Shown piece by piece: positions 1 through 8,323 of a stretch of 64,000 nucleotides of DNA (its first letter is position 1; each line of letters starts with the position of its first letter). The DNA is taken from positions 41,143 to 105,142 of the forward strand of contig JAUJNI010000002.1 in assembly GCA_030446465.1 (NCBI GenBank), in the 5' to 3' direction. A program made the position numbers and the translations under genes. This DNA comes from Actinomycetota bacterium (GTDB taxonomy: Bacteria > Actinomycetota > CADDZG01 > WHSQ01). Under the pieces are notes generated by a model. It made no database searches. It was not told the DNA's origin and worked only from the letters and a program-made list of their open reading frames with translations.

Positions 1-444
1 ACTGAGATCGGCCCACGAGAAAACGGCTTCGCCCTCACAGACGACGAGGCAATAGAGACGTTCAATGAACTACAAGGCCTGCTTGAACGTTCATATAGGG
101 AGCGAGATACGACGCTTGTAAAACTTTGGGCGGCCCCGGATGCTCCCGCCCGCCAACGCGCTGTAAAGGATATTTCCACGCTTATTCGAGAGAAGGTTGT
201 CGATCAAACCAGTCGTGATCGGATGTCTATACGCGTCGTCTCCAACGCGCCGGACGAGATCCGCCTGAGGGAAACAGTTGTAGAGCGACCCAAGTTTGTC
301 GCCGAGAAGGATGGCGAAGACCTAACCATAAACAGTTCGTCTGAACGTCAGACGGTCGTGTGGACAATGCGGCTGTACACAGATCAGTGGCGTCTATACC
401 GGGCGGTCGTGGTGAAGGCTGGTTCCCCGGGGAGCGACGGGTGA
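1..444 (+). CDS. Partial hypothetical protein, paralogue of the gene at 1364-1984
   Basis: The reading frame is open from the first base of the window to a TGA at 442-444, so 147 C-terminal residues are visible and the 5' end lies outside. I do not recognise a named family. The visible part is hydrophilic and ends in a pattern T-x-V-W-T ... W-R-L-Y-R, which recurs at the end of the protein at 1364-1984 (T-L-V-W-T ... W-R-I-Y-R), so the two are probable paralogues. The first 440 bases look less GC-rich than the rest of the window. The next gene starts on the GTG that overlaps this stop codon, which suggests co-translation. Function is unknown. Confidence 0.7.
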   Translation, partial: TEIGPRENGFALTDDEAIETFNELQGLLERSYRERDTTLVKLWAAPDAPARQRAVKDISTLIREKVVDQTSRDRMSIRVVSNAPDEIRLRETVVERPKFVAEKDGEDLTINSSSERQTVVWTMRLYTDQWRLYRAVVVKAGSPGSDG

Positions 445-1358
445 TAATTCGTCAGCGTCTTCTAACTGCTTCTTTGGTCAGCGCATTCATTCTGTTTGGG
501 CAGTCCAGTTTTGCAGCAGAGACCCCGCCTGAGGCTCATGTCATAAAGGGGTTCAAGGAGGCTGCCCCTGGGGTGTCGACCTCAGTGACGAAATTCCGCT
601 CCCCGACATCCAACGCTGGTTCAGGAGAAGCCTCTTCGACCATCTCGAAAAAACCAGCCTCGTCTGGGGCCTATGACGCAGCCAGCACACCAGGGACAGT
701 GACAGCTGCGGTGCGCTACAGGCCCCCGCCGTTGGAGTGGGTTGACTTCGTGTGCGGCACTACGCCGGGCGGCCGTGCGAGCCTTGACCTTGCAATCTTT
801 AACGACACCACTCGTGGCTGCATCACGATGGCCGAGCCCGTGGTGGCAAGCAAACCGGCCCCCCCAAAGAAGGGAAGACCTGTGGCCCCCAAGAAAGAGG
901 GCCCCTCGCTCGAGGTGCTTGCTCGACAAGCTTTCGATCAAGCCGTCGCCCTGGCCGGCCGACCGCATCTCAGCATGGCCCCGGCCCGGGTCGGGCTCAC
1001 GGGCCTCGAGTCGTACTTCTGGCTCACGGGGCAACCGCGCCCGATAACGGCCACGGCAAGGGCGGGCGGCGTCAGCGTCACTGCGGAGGCCGCTCCGATC
1101 CAGTACCTCTGGGACTTCGGAGACGGCGCCGACCTGGTGACGGATCACCCCGGTCGCCCATGGACAAGCGGCACTCCGGGCGACATCGGCCACCTGTACG
1201 AAACAAGGGGCATCTACGACGTCTCAATCGAGGTGGTGTGGCGGGCTCGCTGGCGCAGCGGCAGCGGTCCGTGGGAGCAGCTCGGGTTCTTCTCAACTTC
1301 CGGCGCCTCCACCTATCCGGTCAGGCAGGTGCAGTCACGCTTGGTGTCCCCGCACTAG
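441..1358 (+). CDS. Secreted PKD-domain protein
   Basis: This 305-residue protein starts with GTG at 441, overlapping the preceding stop as GTGA, behind a purine-rich GGGGAGCG. This start gives a clear signal peptide: a basic N-terminus (R4, R7), a hydrophobic stretch and an A-A processing site near residue 25. An upstream ATG at 360 is in frame but would bury the signal peptide. The middle is rich in Pro, Ser and Lys. Around residues 215-285 there is a PKD-type motif, Y-L-W-D-F-G-D-G, followed by H-L-Y-E-T-R-G-I-Y-D-V, the usual end of a PKD fold. PKD domains act in protein-protein or protein-carbohydrate contacts at the cell surface. No catalytic domain is visible. It is flanked on both sides by paralogous small proteins, so the three may act together at the envelope (inference). 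Confidence 0.75.
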   Translation: MIIRQRLLTASLVSAFILFGQSSFAAETPPEAHVIKGFKEAAPGVSTSVTKFRSPTSNAGSGEASSTISKKPASSGAYDAASTPGTVTAAVRYRPPPLEWVDFVCGTTPGGRASLDLAIFNDTTRGCITMAEPVVASKPAPPKKGRPVAPKKEGPSLEVLARQAFDQAVALAGRPHLSMAPARVGLTGLESYFWLTGQPRPITATARAGGVSVTAEAAPIQYLWDFGDGADLVTDHPGRPWTSGTPGDIGHLYETRGIYDVSIEVVWRARWRSGSGPWEQLGFFSTSGASTYPVRQVQSRLVSPH

Positions 1359-1363
1359 CAAAG

Positions 1364-1984
1364 ATGGAAGACTCTCGCGCCCGCAGATCGGTTGAGGAAG
1401 AGCCGACGAGCTCGGCCCTCTCGCCGTTGCAGGCCTTCCTCCTCGTCGGAGGGCTTGCACTGCTCGCCGGCGTCTTCTTGGCCACCAGGGCGACGGGTCC
1501 GCCGGCGCAGGCGGCCGGTGACCAAGTCATGCCCACGAGCTCTGCATCTCAGAGCACTCCAAGCGCGCCCGCTGCCGAATCCCAAAGCAGCCCAGAGCCC
1601 CTATCGGAGAAGGAGGCGATCGCCGAATTCAGCCGCTTGAGGCGTCTGCTCGACCGCGCCTACGCGACGGGAAACCCCGCTCGCATAGGCGAGTTCGCAG
1701 CCCCCGAGTCACCGGCGTTCACTCAAGCGACAAAGCAGATCAGGTTCCTGAGGCGTCACTCTTTGCTCGACAGGACACGGACGACGACAAGGGGCGTCAA
1801 GATCAGGACTATCTCTCCGAATCAGTTCGAGCTCGTGGAGAAAGTCGTGATCCATCCCCGCTACATCGACGAAGCCACCGGGTTGGAGGCGGATCTCGAT
1901 GTGGCGACGCAGAGAACGACCCTGGTCTGGACCGTCGTCAGGCACAACCTGGGTTGGCGCATCTACCGCGGCGAGAAGAGGTAG
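1364..1984 (+). CDS. Membrane-anchored hypothetical protein, paralogue of the gene at 1-444
   Basis: The 206-residue protein starts at the ATG at 1364, five bases after the PKD gene stops. It has a short cytoplasmic N-terminus, one transmembrane helix (about residues 20-42, Leu/Gly/Ala/Val rich), a Ser/Pro/Ala linker and a C-terminal domain of about 125 residues that should lie outside the membrane. That domain begins E-K-E-A-I and ends with T-L-V-W-T ... W-R-I-Y-R, like the end of the first gene of the window. Size and topology resemble small NTF2-like or Mce-associated extracytoplasmic domains, but I cannot assign a family. The compact spacing of the three genes suggests one transcript. Confidence 0.7.
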   Translation: MEDSRARRSVEEEPTSSALSPLQAFLLVGGLALLAGVFLATRATGPPAQAAGDQVMPTSSASQSTPSAPAAESQSSPEPLSEKEAIAEFSRLRRLLDRAYATGNPARIGEFAAPESPAFTQATKQIRFLRRHSLLDRTRTTTRGVKIRTISPNQFELVEKVVIHPRYIDEATGLEADLDVATQRTTLVWTVVRHNLGWRIYRGEKR

Positions 1985-2080
1985 AGCCACATACAAATCA
2001 ATCTTTCGCGATGAGTGAGGTGCCTCCCGAGGTCGCCGAGCAGGTGCGATCCAAGATCCAAGACGTCTAGGGACCAGCTC

Positions 2081-2506
2081 CTAGCACTTCAGCAGGTGCT
2101 CGACCAGCCGCTCGATTCTGATGATTCCGACCGGGTGGCCAGAGCTGTCTGACACGACGACGGGATTGAAGCGGTCGTCCGCGGCGCGCGTCATGGCTCG
2201 CTGAGCCACCTCTGTGACGCTGCTCCCCGAACGCACCCGGAGCACGGACTGCCTCAGCACCCAAGGTTCCTTGGCTCTTCGGTGGAACACGAGAACGCCC
2301 GGACGCCCGTGGTCGTCGATCGCAATGACGACATCCGTGAACGGGTCGCGCAACCCCGGACCATGAGCTTCGCGGCCGAATCCGAGGCCCGGAGATTGCC
2401 ATGTCCTCAGCGGCACAGAGGGCGCGCTAGACCATCCATATCGGGGAAAAAGTCCCCCGCTTGAGCCCGCCGAACCCCCCGGACGGCGGGTTCGGTGCTC
2501 GTCCAC
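2081..2506 (-). CDS. CBS-domain-like protein or gene fragment
   Basis: The open frame encodes 141 residues with stop at 2081. The C-terminal 85 residues read like the second half of a CBS pair: a strand V-V-I-A-I-D-D-H-G-R-P, then about 40 residues, then N-P-V-V-V-S-D-S-S-G-H-P-V-G-I-I-R-I-E and a helix L-V-E-H-L-L. This matches the CBS regions found behind EAL or GGDEF domains, but no such domain is present. The N-terminal 45 residues look non-coding, and a hairpin (2470-2495) lies inside them, so the true start may be further downstream or the gene may be a remnant. CBS domains sense adenosyl ligands; no partner is evident here. Confidence 0.45.
   Translation of the reverse strand: MDEHRTRRPGGSAGSSGGLFPRYGWSSAPSVPLRTWQSPGLGFGREAHGPGLRDPFTDVVIAIDDHGRPGVLVFHRRAKEPWVLRQSVLRVRSGSSVTEVAQRAMTRAADDRFNPVVVSDSSGHPVGIIRIERLVEHLLKC
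2470..2495. terminator. GC-rich hairpin between divergent genes
   Basis: The sequence contains CCGAACCC (2470-2477) and its exact complement GGGTTCGG (2488-2495), separated by 10 bases. There is no T-tract on either side. It lies between the minus-strand CBS-like frame and the plus-strand phosphoesterase, so it could be a transcript end, a regulatory hairpin or chance. Confidence 0.3.
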
Positions 2507-2593
2507 CTTTAGATCGCTCCCATGTGAGATTCTGCAGCGGTAGCTTCTCAGGGAAGTGGGCCCCAGATCCGGAGGAAATGGCGAGGGTGAGCG

Positions 2594-4144
2594 ATGGATC
2601 GATCGACTAGAGGGCTGTCCGGGCCCTCCAACTCCGAGGCGGGCCGTCGCCGCAGGGTGGCTCGAGCTCGAATGATGAGAAGAAGGCGCCGGGCGATCAT
2701 CGCCTTGCTTGCTTTGGTTCTCGTATCGCTCGGGGGCTGGAGCTTCATGAGAGATGACGCACCGACCCGGTCCTCCGACGTCGCGGAGTCAGGCGACGAC
2801 CTACCGCCCCCCGGAGGGGGATCGTCCTCACCGCCGGCGGAAGGCGATCAAGAGGACGCTGAAGCGGCGGCAACCCTGCCCGAAGATCACCCCATCAAGC
2901 ACATCATCTACATCATGAAGGAGAACCGCTCGTTCGATAATTACTTCGCCCGCTACCCAGGAGCAGAGGGGACGACCACAGGAAAGACCTCCGACGGCAG
3001 GACGGTCGAGCTCTCGGTGGCCCCCGACGTGCAGGAACCCGATCTCGGCCACAGCTTCTTCGATGGCCTTATCAGCATCAACGGCGGCAAGATGGACCAG
3101 TTCGACCTCGTGCTGAACGGGGACGACCTCAGTGGCTACTCATCGTTCACTCGCGAGGGCATCCCTGCCTACTGGGCCTACGCCGACAACTTCGTGCTCG
3201 GCGACCACCACTTCACGTCGATGTACGGGCCCACCTTCCCGGAGCACCTCTACACCGTCGGCGGCCAGGCAAACGACGTGACCGGCAACAAGCTGCAGAC
3301 CTCCAGCGAAGGCGGCTACTGCGACGACCCCAACGAGACCGTCTACAAGTTCGTCGACCTCAGCAAGAAAGAGCAGCAAGAGGTCATGGAGGCCGAGGAG
3401 CGGGCGGACACGGACCGAGTCGGAGACTTCTGGGAAGAGGTAAGGGCGTGCTTTGACTTCGAGGTGATTCAGGACCAGATGGACGAAGAGGGCATCTCGT
3501 GGCACTACTACGCGGACGAGGGTTCCTGGATGAACGCGCTGCTTGCCATCAAGCACATGCGCTTCTCGGAGCACTGGGGCACCGACATCACGCCGGAGGA
3601 AGACTTCCCCGAGGACATCGCCAACGGCGAGCTGGCCGAGGTCTCGTGGGTCGTTCCTGGGCCGGGATTCAACGAGCACCCGGGGGGGCCGAGCGTCTGC
3701 ATGGGCGAGAACTGGACGGTCGGTGTCGTCAACCAGATCATGAAGTCGAAGTACTGGAAGAACACAGTCATCTTCTTGGACTGGGACGACAACGGTGGGT
3801 TCTACGACCACGTGCCCCCGCCTCACACCGACCACATGGGCCTCGGGGCCCGGGCGCCATTCCTGGTCATCTCCCCCTGGGTCAAGCAGGGCTACATCAA
3901 CAAGACGGTTACCGAGCCCTCAGGGGTCCTTAAGTTCATCGAGGACGTCCATGGCCTCGACTGCCTCACTCATCGGGACTGCAACGCGAACAGCTTCGTG
4001 CCGATCTTCGACTTCGAGCAGACGACGTCTCCCAAGGACCGCAAGCTGATTCTGGAGGAGCGCAGTTGCGAGGGGCTCCCGAGAAAGATCGGGATGGAAT
4101 ACAAAAAGCACGGCTCCGACGCCTTCAGGGCCCTAGGCGACTGA
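2594..4144 (+). CDS. Membrane-anchored phosphoesterase (phospholipase C/acid phosphatase AcpA type)
   Basis: The 516-residue protein belongs to the phosphoesterase family of bacterial phospholipase C and AcpA-type acid phosphatases (alkaline phosphatase superfamily), which hydrolyse phosphate esters outside the cell. After a very Arg-rich N-terminus there is one transmembrane or signal segment (about residues 35-52) and an acidic, Pro/Ser-rich linker. The catalytic domain opens near residue 98 with the family hallmark E-N-R-S-F-D-N-Y-F. Further conserved features are a metal-binding-like [12 protein letters not shown] near residue 395 and a later [17 protein letters not shown] stands 17-21 bases before the ATG and a closer GAGGGTGAG may act as the binding site. 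The gene stands alone between minus-strand neighbours. Substrate is not predictable; lipid headgroup or phosphomonoester hydrolysis for phosphate supply is typical of the family. Confidence 0.85.
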   Translation: MDRSTRGLSGPSNSEAGRRRRVARARMMRRRRRAIIALLALVLVSLGGWSFMRDDAPTRSSDVAESGDDLPPPGGGSSSPPAEGDQEDAEAAATLPEDHPIKHIIYIMKENRSFDNYFARYPGAEGTTTGKTSDGRTVELSVAPDVQEPDLGHSFFDGLISINGGKMDQFDLVLNGDDLSGYSSFTREGIPAYWAYADNFVLGDHHFTSMYGPTFPEHLYTVGGQANDVTGNKLQTSSEGGYCDDPNETVYKFVDLSKKEQQEVMEAEERADTDRVGDFWEEVRACFDFEVIQDQMDEEGISWHYYADEGSWMNALLAIKHMRFSEHWGTDITPEEDFPEDIANGELAEVSWVVPGPGFNEHPGGPSVCMGENWTVGVVNQIMKSKYWKNTVIFLDWDDNGGFYDHVPPPHTDHMGLGARAPFLVISPWVKQGYINKTVTEPSGVLKFIEDVHGLDCLTHRDCNANSFVPIFDFEQTTSPKDRKLILEERSCEGLPRKIGMEYKKHGSDAFRALGD

Positions 4145-4156
4145 GGGCCAGATTCT

Positions 4157-4672
4157 CTAGGGCTCGGGGTCCGGCGGGATCTGCAGCTCTTGGCCGATCT
4201 TGAGGGGCGTCGCAACCGACAGGCCGTTGGCCTCGGCGAGAAAGTCGTCGAGCGTGGCGTCCTGATAGAACCTCTCGGCTAGATCTGCAAAGCTGTCGCC
4301 CGATTTCACCGTGTATACGAGCGTGTCGCCCTCGGTTCCTGTGTCTTCGGTGGTCTCAGGGCTCGGGCTGGTGCCGGGGGTCGGAGTGACCTGCGCCTGC
4401 GGCTCCTGCTCCGCCTCTGCCTCCAGGCGGTCGACCTCGGCCTGGCTTGCAGCGAGCCTGTTCTGCAGTCGTTCGACCTCGTCACCCGGCACGCCCGAGG
4501 GGGCTGTGGCACGGCCAACAACGAATGCAAGGACCAGCATGGCGGCGAGCACGAGGACTCGACCCCACAAGATGCCCTGGCTGGTGCGCTCCTCTTCGTA
4601 ATCCCACTCGTAGGAGTCCTCGAAGGGGTCGTCGCGCGTCGGCTTGAACGGTTCCGTTGCGTCGTTGTTCAC
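4157..4672 (-). CDS. LysM-domain membrane protein
   Basis: This 171-residue protein has an acidic cytoplasmic N-terminus (about 35 residues), one transmembrane helix (about residues 38-56), a short coiled coil rich in Glu, Leu and Gln (about 65-95), a Pro/Thr/Ser linker and a C-terminal LysM domain (about 120-168: Y-T-V-K-S-G-D-S-F-A-D-L-A ... G-Q-E-L-Q-I-P). LysM domains bind N-acetylglucosamine in peptidoglycan, so the protein probably tethers the membrane to the wall. The stop lies 13 bases from the end of the convergent phosphoesterase gene. No catalytic domain is fused. Confidence 0.85.
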   Translation of the reverse strand: MNNDATEPFKPTRDDPFEDSYEWDYEEERTSQGILWGRVLVLAAMLVLAFVVGRATAPSGVPGDEVERLQNRLAASQAEVDRLEAEAEQEPQAQVTPTPGTSPSPETTEDTGTEGDTLVYTVKSGDSFADLAERFYQDATLDDFLAEANGLSVATPLKIGQELQIPPDPEP

Positions 4673-4727
4673 GGCTACACCTTATCTAAAGGGACATCTC
4701 TCGCCACGAGGGTGCTCCCACCCCTAT

Positions 4728-5702
4728 CTACCGGCGCCTAAACCGCCTCACCATCCCGAGATCGACGTCCTTTATGAAGGCCCTCACCCCTCTGCCGGTC
4801 CTCAGCAGGTCACGCTCCTTCATATTCGCGACCGTGTCTGAAGGACTGTGGTAGTCCGGCTCCCTGCCGCTCCACAAGAAGGCGGCAGGGATGCCGGCGC
4901 GCTCGAACGGTCCGTTGTCGGAGCAATCGCACGTCACTTCGTAGGTCGTCGAGATCCCCGCTGCGCTCATCTTTCGGTAGAGGGTGCGAGCGACGATGGG
5001 GGGGCCTATGCCGGCCGTCGCAGTGATGAGTGGCCGGCCGTCCGCGATCATGTCAACGGAGATCATCCCGGCAAGCCTCTTCCGCCCCTCGTCCCCCAGG
5101 CGATTGACAAAGACCTGGGAGCCGACATGGTGCGCTCCGTTTGTTCCGTATTCCTCGGACCCGAAGGCGACAAAGGTGACGAACCGGGCCTGTTCTTTGC
5201 CCGCGATTCGACGAGCGATCTCCAGCATGACGCCGACTCCAGAGGCGTTGTCGTTTGCTCCAGGGGACTCTGGAACGGTGTCCATGTGACCTCCGAGGAC
5301 GATGCCGTACCGCTTGGCCCCCGGCCAGCGGGCCACCACGTTTCTGGAGGTGCCGCCGTCGACGTCGAACTTCTGGACGTGGGTGTCGTAACCGAACTTC
5401 TCGAGCTTGGACTTGATGTAGCCGGCGGCAGCGGTCTCACCTGGTCTCGTCCGGACGCGCACGCCGATATCGCTTGCGAGGCTACGAACATGCCTCATGG
5501 CGGCGCGCTTCGAGAACCGTCCGATCGGTCCCGACTCGAAGCCGTCACCTGCCGTCTCCACCCGCAGGGTCTGGCTTCCCGAGACCTTGGTGCTGACGAC
5601 TCGATCGAACACAATCGACGGGTAGCACCCGGTGACGGACATTCCCAGAAGACCGATGGCTGCCATCAGCCGCGTGGTGGTCATGAGCCGCGTGCTGGTC
5701 AT
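4728..5702 (-). CDS. M28-family zinc aminopeptidase-like lipoprotein
   Basis: I place the start at the ATG at 5702, because the following residues form a lipoprotein signal: a hydrophobic stretch ending in S-V-T-G-C. This gives 324 residues. The M28 co-catalytic zinc site is complete by inspection: H-M-D in G-G-H-M-D-T-V, D in G-A-N-D-N-A-S-G, E-E in G-S-E-E-Y-G, D in S-V-D-M-I-A-D and a terminal H in Y-H-S-P-S-D. Such enzymes are extracytoplasmic aminopeptidases or related amidohydrolases that trim peptides. An in-frame upstream extension exists but overlaps the divergent kinase gene and destroys the signal peptide. The two divergent genes are only 22 bases apart, so their promoters must overlap coding sequence. 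Confidence 0.85.
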   Translation of the reverse strand: MTSTRLMTTTRLMAAIGLLGMSVTGCYPSIVFDRVVSTKVSGSQTLRVETAGDGFESGPIGRFSKRAAMRHVRSLASDIGVRVRTRPGETAAAGYIKSKLEKFGYDTHVQKFDVDGGTSRNVVARWPGAKRYGIVLGGHMDTVPESPGANDNASGVGVMLEIARRIAGKEQARFVTFVAFGSEEYGTNGAHHVGSQVFVNRLGDEGRKRLAGMISVDMIADGRPLITATAGIGPPIVARTLYRKMSAAGISTTYEVTCDCSDNGPFERAGIPAAFLWSGREPDYHSPSDTVANMKERDLLRTGRGVRAFIKDVDLGMVRRFRRR

Positions 5703-5724
5703 GCATTTAGAGTAGCCCTCCTCT

Positions 5725-7134
5725 ATGCCGAATAGACCCAAAGACCCGATACCGACCGGATGGCTGGACCGCGGGTCGAGGCTCGCCGGACAGACCGGCA
5801 AGTCGGCTGCTCGCTTCGTCGGCACCCGCTTCAAGTCCTTTGCTGCGCCCCAGCGGGCCAATGAGTTCCTGGAGGGCTTTCACCAGCAGACGGCGCAGCA
5901 ATTGGTCGACATGCTTGGCGAGATGAAGGGCGCGGCGATGAAGCTGGGCCAACTCGCCTCCTTCTACGAGTTCTCGGCCCCCGGCGAGTACCTGTCTACT
6001 TACCGCGATGCGTTGACGATGTTGCAGAACTCGGCCCCCCCAATGGACCCGGAGGCTTCCAAGGGCGTCATCAAGGAGGAGTTCGGGAAGTCTGCCGACG
6101 AGGTGTTCGCCACCTTCGAGGAGGATGCCATCGCCTCGGCCTCGATAGGCCAGGTCCACAGGGCCACCCTCCCGACCGGAGAGACGGTCGCCGTGAAGGT
6201 TCAGTACCCGGGGGTTGACGATGCCGTGCGCGCCGACATCAAGAACGTGTCCGCCATGACGAAGCTTGCTGTCGCCATCGCGCCAAACCTCGATCCAAAG
6301 GACGTTGCGACCGAGGTCAAGGAGCGCGTCCTCGAGGAGCTCGACTACCGCAGGGAGGCGAGCAACCAGCAGAGGTTCGCCGACCTCTTCGCGGGTCATC
6401 CCTTCATCGTCGTTCCCAAGGTCTATAGCGAGTACTGCAGGACGCGGGTCATCACCCAGGAGTTCATCGACGGCGAGCCCTTCATGGCCGCGTTCGACAA
6501 GCCGGTTGCGGAGCGCAACCGCATCGCCGAGATCCTGTTCCGCTTCTTCTATGGAAGCCTCAATCGGTTCCAGCTCTTCTCCGCCGACCCCCATCCCGGC
6601 AACTACCTCCTGCTTCCCAAAGGGAAGGTGGCGTTTCTCGACTTCGGCCTTGTCCGTGCAATCGACCCGGGAACGCTGAAGCTGCTGCTCGAGCTAATGC
6701 AGGGGCTGATGCACGACGACAGGGATCGAGGACGGGAGGCGCTCGAGGGGCTTGGGATCCTCACTCGCAAGACACCCGAGATCGACGCCATCTGGGACCA
6801 TCTCAAGGAGATCAACAGTCCGGTGCTCGAGGACCGGCAGTTCACGATTGATGCACCGCTCGTGCAGAAGATCGGGGCGGCCGGGATGGACCCTCGCACG
6901 AGTGCGTTTCAGACCCTTCGCAAGCTCGGGGTGCCGGGCGTGATGGTGACCTTTAACCGAATGTCTTACGGCCTTGCGTCGATTCTCGGACGCCTCGAGG
7001 CGACCGCGAACTGGCAGGCAATCGCTCGCGAGCTGTGGTGGGACGAGCCGTCCCAGACGCCGCTAGGCCGCAAGGAACAGAAGTGGCTGGCCCATGCGCA
7101 CCCAGACCACGTGGCTCCCCTGCAAGCCCCCTAA
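5725..7134 (+). CDS. ABC1/AarF (UbiB-family) atypical kinase
   Basis: The 469-residue protein is an ABC1/AarF/UbiB-family protein-kinase-like ATPase. Visible hallmarks are the KxGQ motif (M-K-L-G-Q, about residue 73), the A-S-I-G-Q-V-H replacement of the glycine-rich loop, the V-A-V-K lysine, the E-L-D-Y-R-R-E-A helix and the catalytic D-P-H-P-G-N followed by F-L-D-F-G-L near residue 306. Family members support isoprenoid quinone biosynthesis or lipid homeostasis, usually through ATP hydrolysis rather than protein phosphorylation; in actinobacteria the substrate is mostly unknown. There is no neighbouring quinone gene. The start is the ATG at 5725, which leaves only 22 bases to the divergent peptidase. 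Confidence 0.88.
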   Translation: MPNRPKDPIPTGWLDRGSRLAGQTGKSAARFVGTRFKSFAAPQRANEFLEGFHQQTAQQLVDMLGEMKGAAMKLGQLASFYEFSAPGEYLSTYRDALTMLQNSAPPMDPEASKGVIKEEFGKSADEVFATFEEDAIASASIGQVHRATLPTGETVAVKVQYPGVDDAVRADIKNVSAMTKLAVAIAPNLDPKDVATEVKERVLEELDYRREASNQQRFADLFAGHPFIVVPKVYSEYCRTRVITQEFIDGEPFMAAFDKPVAERNRIAEILFRFFYGSLNRFQLFSADPHPGNYLLLPKGKVAFLDFGLVRAIDPGTLKLLLELMQGLMHDDRDRGREALEGLGILTRKTPEIDAIWDHLKEINSPVLEDRQFTIDAPLVQKIGAAGMDPRTSAFQTLRKLGVPGVMVTFNRMSYGLASILGRLEATANWQAIARELWWDEPSQTPLGRKEQKWLAHAHPDHVAPLQAP

Positions 7135-7208
7135 CCCCCTCCATGGGGGCCTGCACCTGTCCGTTCCTGCGACTTTTTCCGCAAAAACCCTCGAAATTCG
7201 TCGTTTCC

Positions 7209-7219
7209 TGCGTAAAGAC
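7209..7219 (+). repeat. 11-bp direct repeat, left copy, upstream of the DUF559 gene
   Basis: The 11 bases TGCGTAAAGAC recur exactly at 8231-8241, just after the DUF559 gene. The two copies bracket that gene. The right copy is also part of a 13-bp inverted repeat. Such a pair could be a target-site-like duplication or a shared regulatory word; the sequence cannot separate these. Confidence 0.5.
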
Positions 7220-7252
7220 TGAGCTAGAGCCCTCGGTGTCACAGTCCCCGAG

Positions 7253-8213
7253 TTGAATACCGGTATGGAGCCTTCCCTCTCGGCGGCCCCAGATCGCCTG
7301 TGCTCCCATCTTGCCCGCTCCCAACACGGAGTCGTCACTCGGGATCAGGCGCTCCAGCGAGGCCTTTCAGCGACGGCGATCAGGAGACGCGTCACGCGCG
7401 GCAGTTGGAATGAGTTTCTGCCGGGTGTGTACTGGGTGGCAGGGGTTCCGGAGTCCTGGGAGGGGCGGCTCTTCGGAGCGCTCAAGTGGGCAGGGGGTGA
7501 TGCGGTGGCCTCTCATCGCGCCGCTGCGGCGCTGTGGGAGTTCCCCGGCTTCGGCGGTGAGGTAGTTGAGATCACTTCTCCGCACCACCTCAGGTCGCCG
7601 GACGGCGAGGTGATCATCCATGCTTCGTCCACCTTTGCAAGGCACGATGTTACGAACTTAAGAGGAATGGCACTCACCTCTCCCGCCCGTACCCTTCTCG
7701 ATCTCGGAGCCGTCGCCAAGCCTCGTCAAGTCGAAGCTGCCCTATACGACGCGCTTCGTCGGCGGATTACGTCGTTGCCTCGAGTGAAATGGACCTTGCA
7801 AGTAGGCGGTGGCCCCGGTAGGCGGGGCCGGCGTTCTCAGAAGGTTGGTGGAGGAGATCTCGGTCCTCAGTGCACCTCCACAGAGCCTCCTCCAGATGGA
7901 GCTGATCCGGCTCTTGAGAAGGCGACGTATCCCCACGCCATGCGTGGAGTACAGAGTCGTGGACCGCGGCAAGCTTGTCGGGACGCTCGATCTAGCTTAT
8001 CCAGACATCAAGCTTGCCATCGAGGCCGATGGTTATGACTTTCACTCTAAAAGAGATGACTGGGAGCATGATCGCATTCGTCGCAACGCCCTCACGGCAC
8101 TTGGTTGGCTCGTGCTGCACGTCACTTGGCGTGGGCTGCGGTCGAATCCCGATCGCATCGTTGCCGACGTCAGACGAGCACGCCACCAGAGAGCTTCTTT
8201 ACGCACAGAGTGA
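7253..8213 (+). pseudogene. DUF559 (Vsr-like endonuclease) protein with AbiEi-like N-terminus, frameshifted
   Basis: The first half reads in one frame from TTG 7253 (or ATG 7265) to about 7825. It gives an AbiEi-type N-terminal winged helix (V-V-T-R-D-Q-A ... A-I-R-R-R-V-T-R-G) and the middle domain S-P-A-R-T-L-L-D-L. The second half reads in the +1 frame to a stop at 8211-8213. It gives the DUF559 nuclease-like domain: L-D-L-A-Y-P-D, A-I-E-A-D-G-Y, then D-R-I-R-R-N-A-L and G-W-L-V-L-H-V-T-W. The break falls at the G-P-G-R-R-G region, where one extra G in the G-run 7824-7827 would restore a full protein of about 320 residues. It may be a pseudogene or a sequencing error. The fold suggests a PD-(D/E)XK-type nuclease; its biological role is undefined. 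Confidence 0.75.
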
Positions 8214-8239
8214 CGCTTTCGAGCAGTCTGTGCGTAAAG
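8197..8239. promoter_or_regulatory. 13-bp perfect inverted repeat spanning the end of the DUF559 gene
   Basis: CTTTACGCACAGA (8197-8209) and its exact complement TCTGTGCGTAAAG (8227-8239) are separated by 17 bases that contain the DUF559 stop codon (8211-8213). It could be a transcript terminator (no T-tract follows), a protein-binding palindrome for the aldehyde dehydrogenase promoter region, or an element end. The right arm contains the 11-bp word that also occurs at 7209-7219. Confidence 0.55.
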
Positions 8240-8323
8240 ACGGTGTCCAACGGGCCCGGCAAGCTCAGCTTCGGCGGCCCGGATAGGCTGGCTGCAACCC
8301 ATACATACATTAGGAGGCCTGCA

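Noticed and set aside
621-1193. 190-codon minus-strand frame
   Set aside because: It lies within the PKD gene, is Arg-rich and has no motif; a typical shadow in GC-rich DNA.
2011-2070. 19-codon frame starting M-S-E-V-P
   Set aside because: Too short, no clear binding site and no match to any known small protein.
7135-7149. CCCCC-TCCAT-GGGGG hairpin after the AarF-family gene
   Set aside because: Five pairs, no T-tract; not enough to call a terminator.
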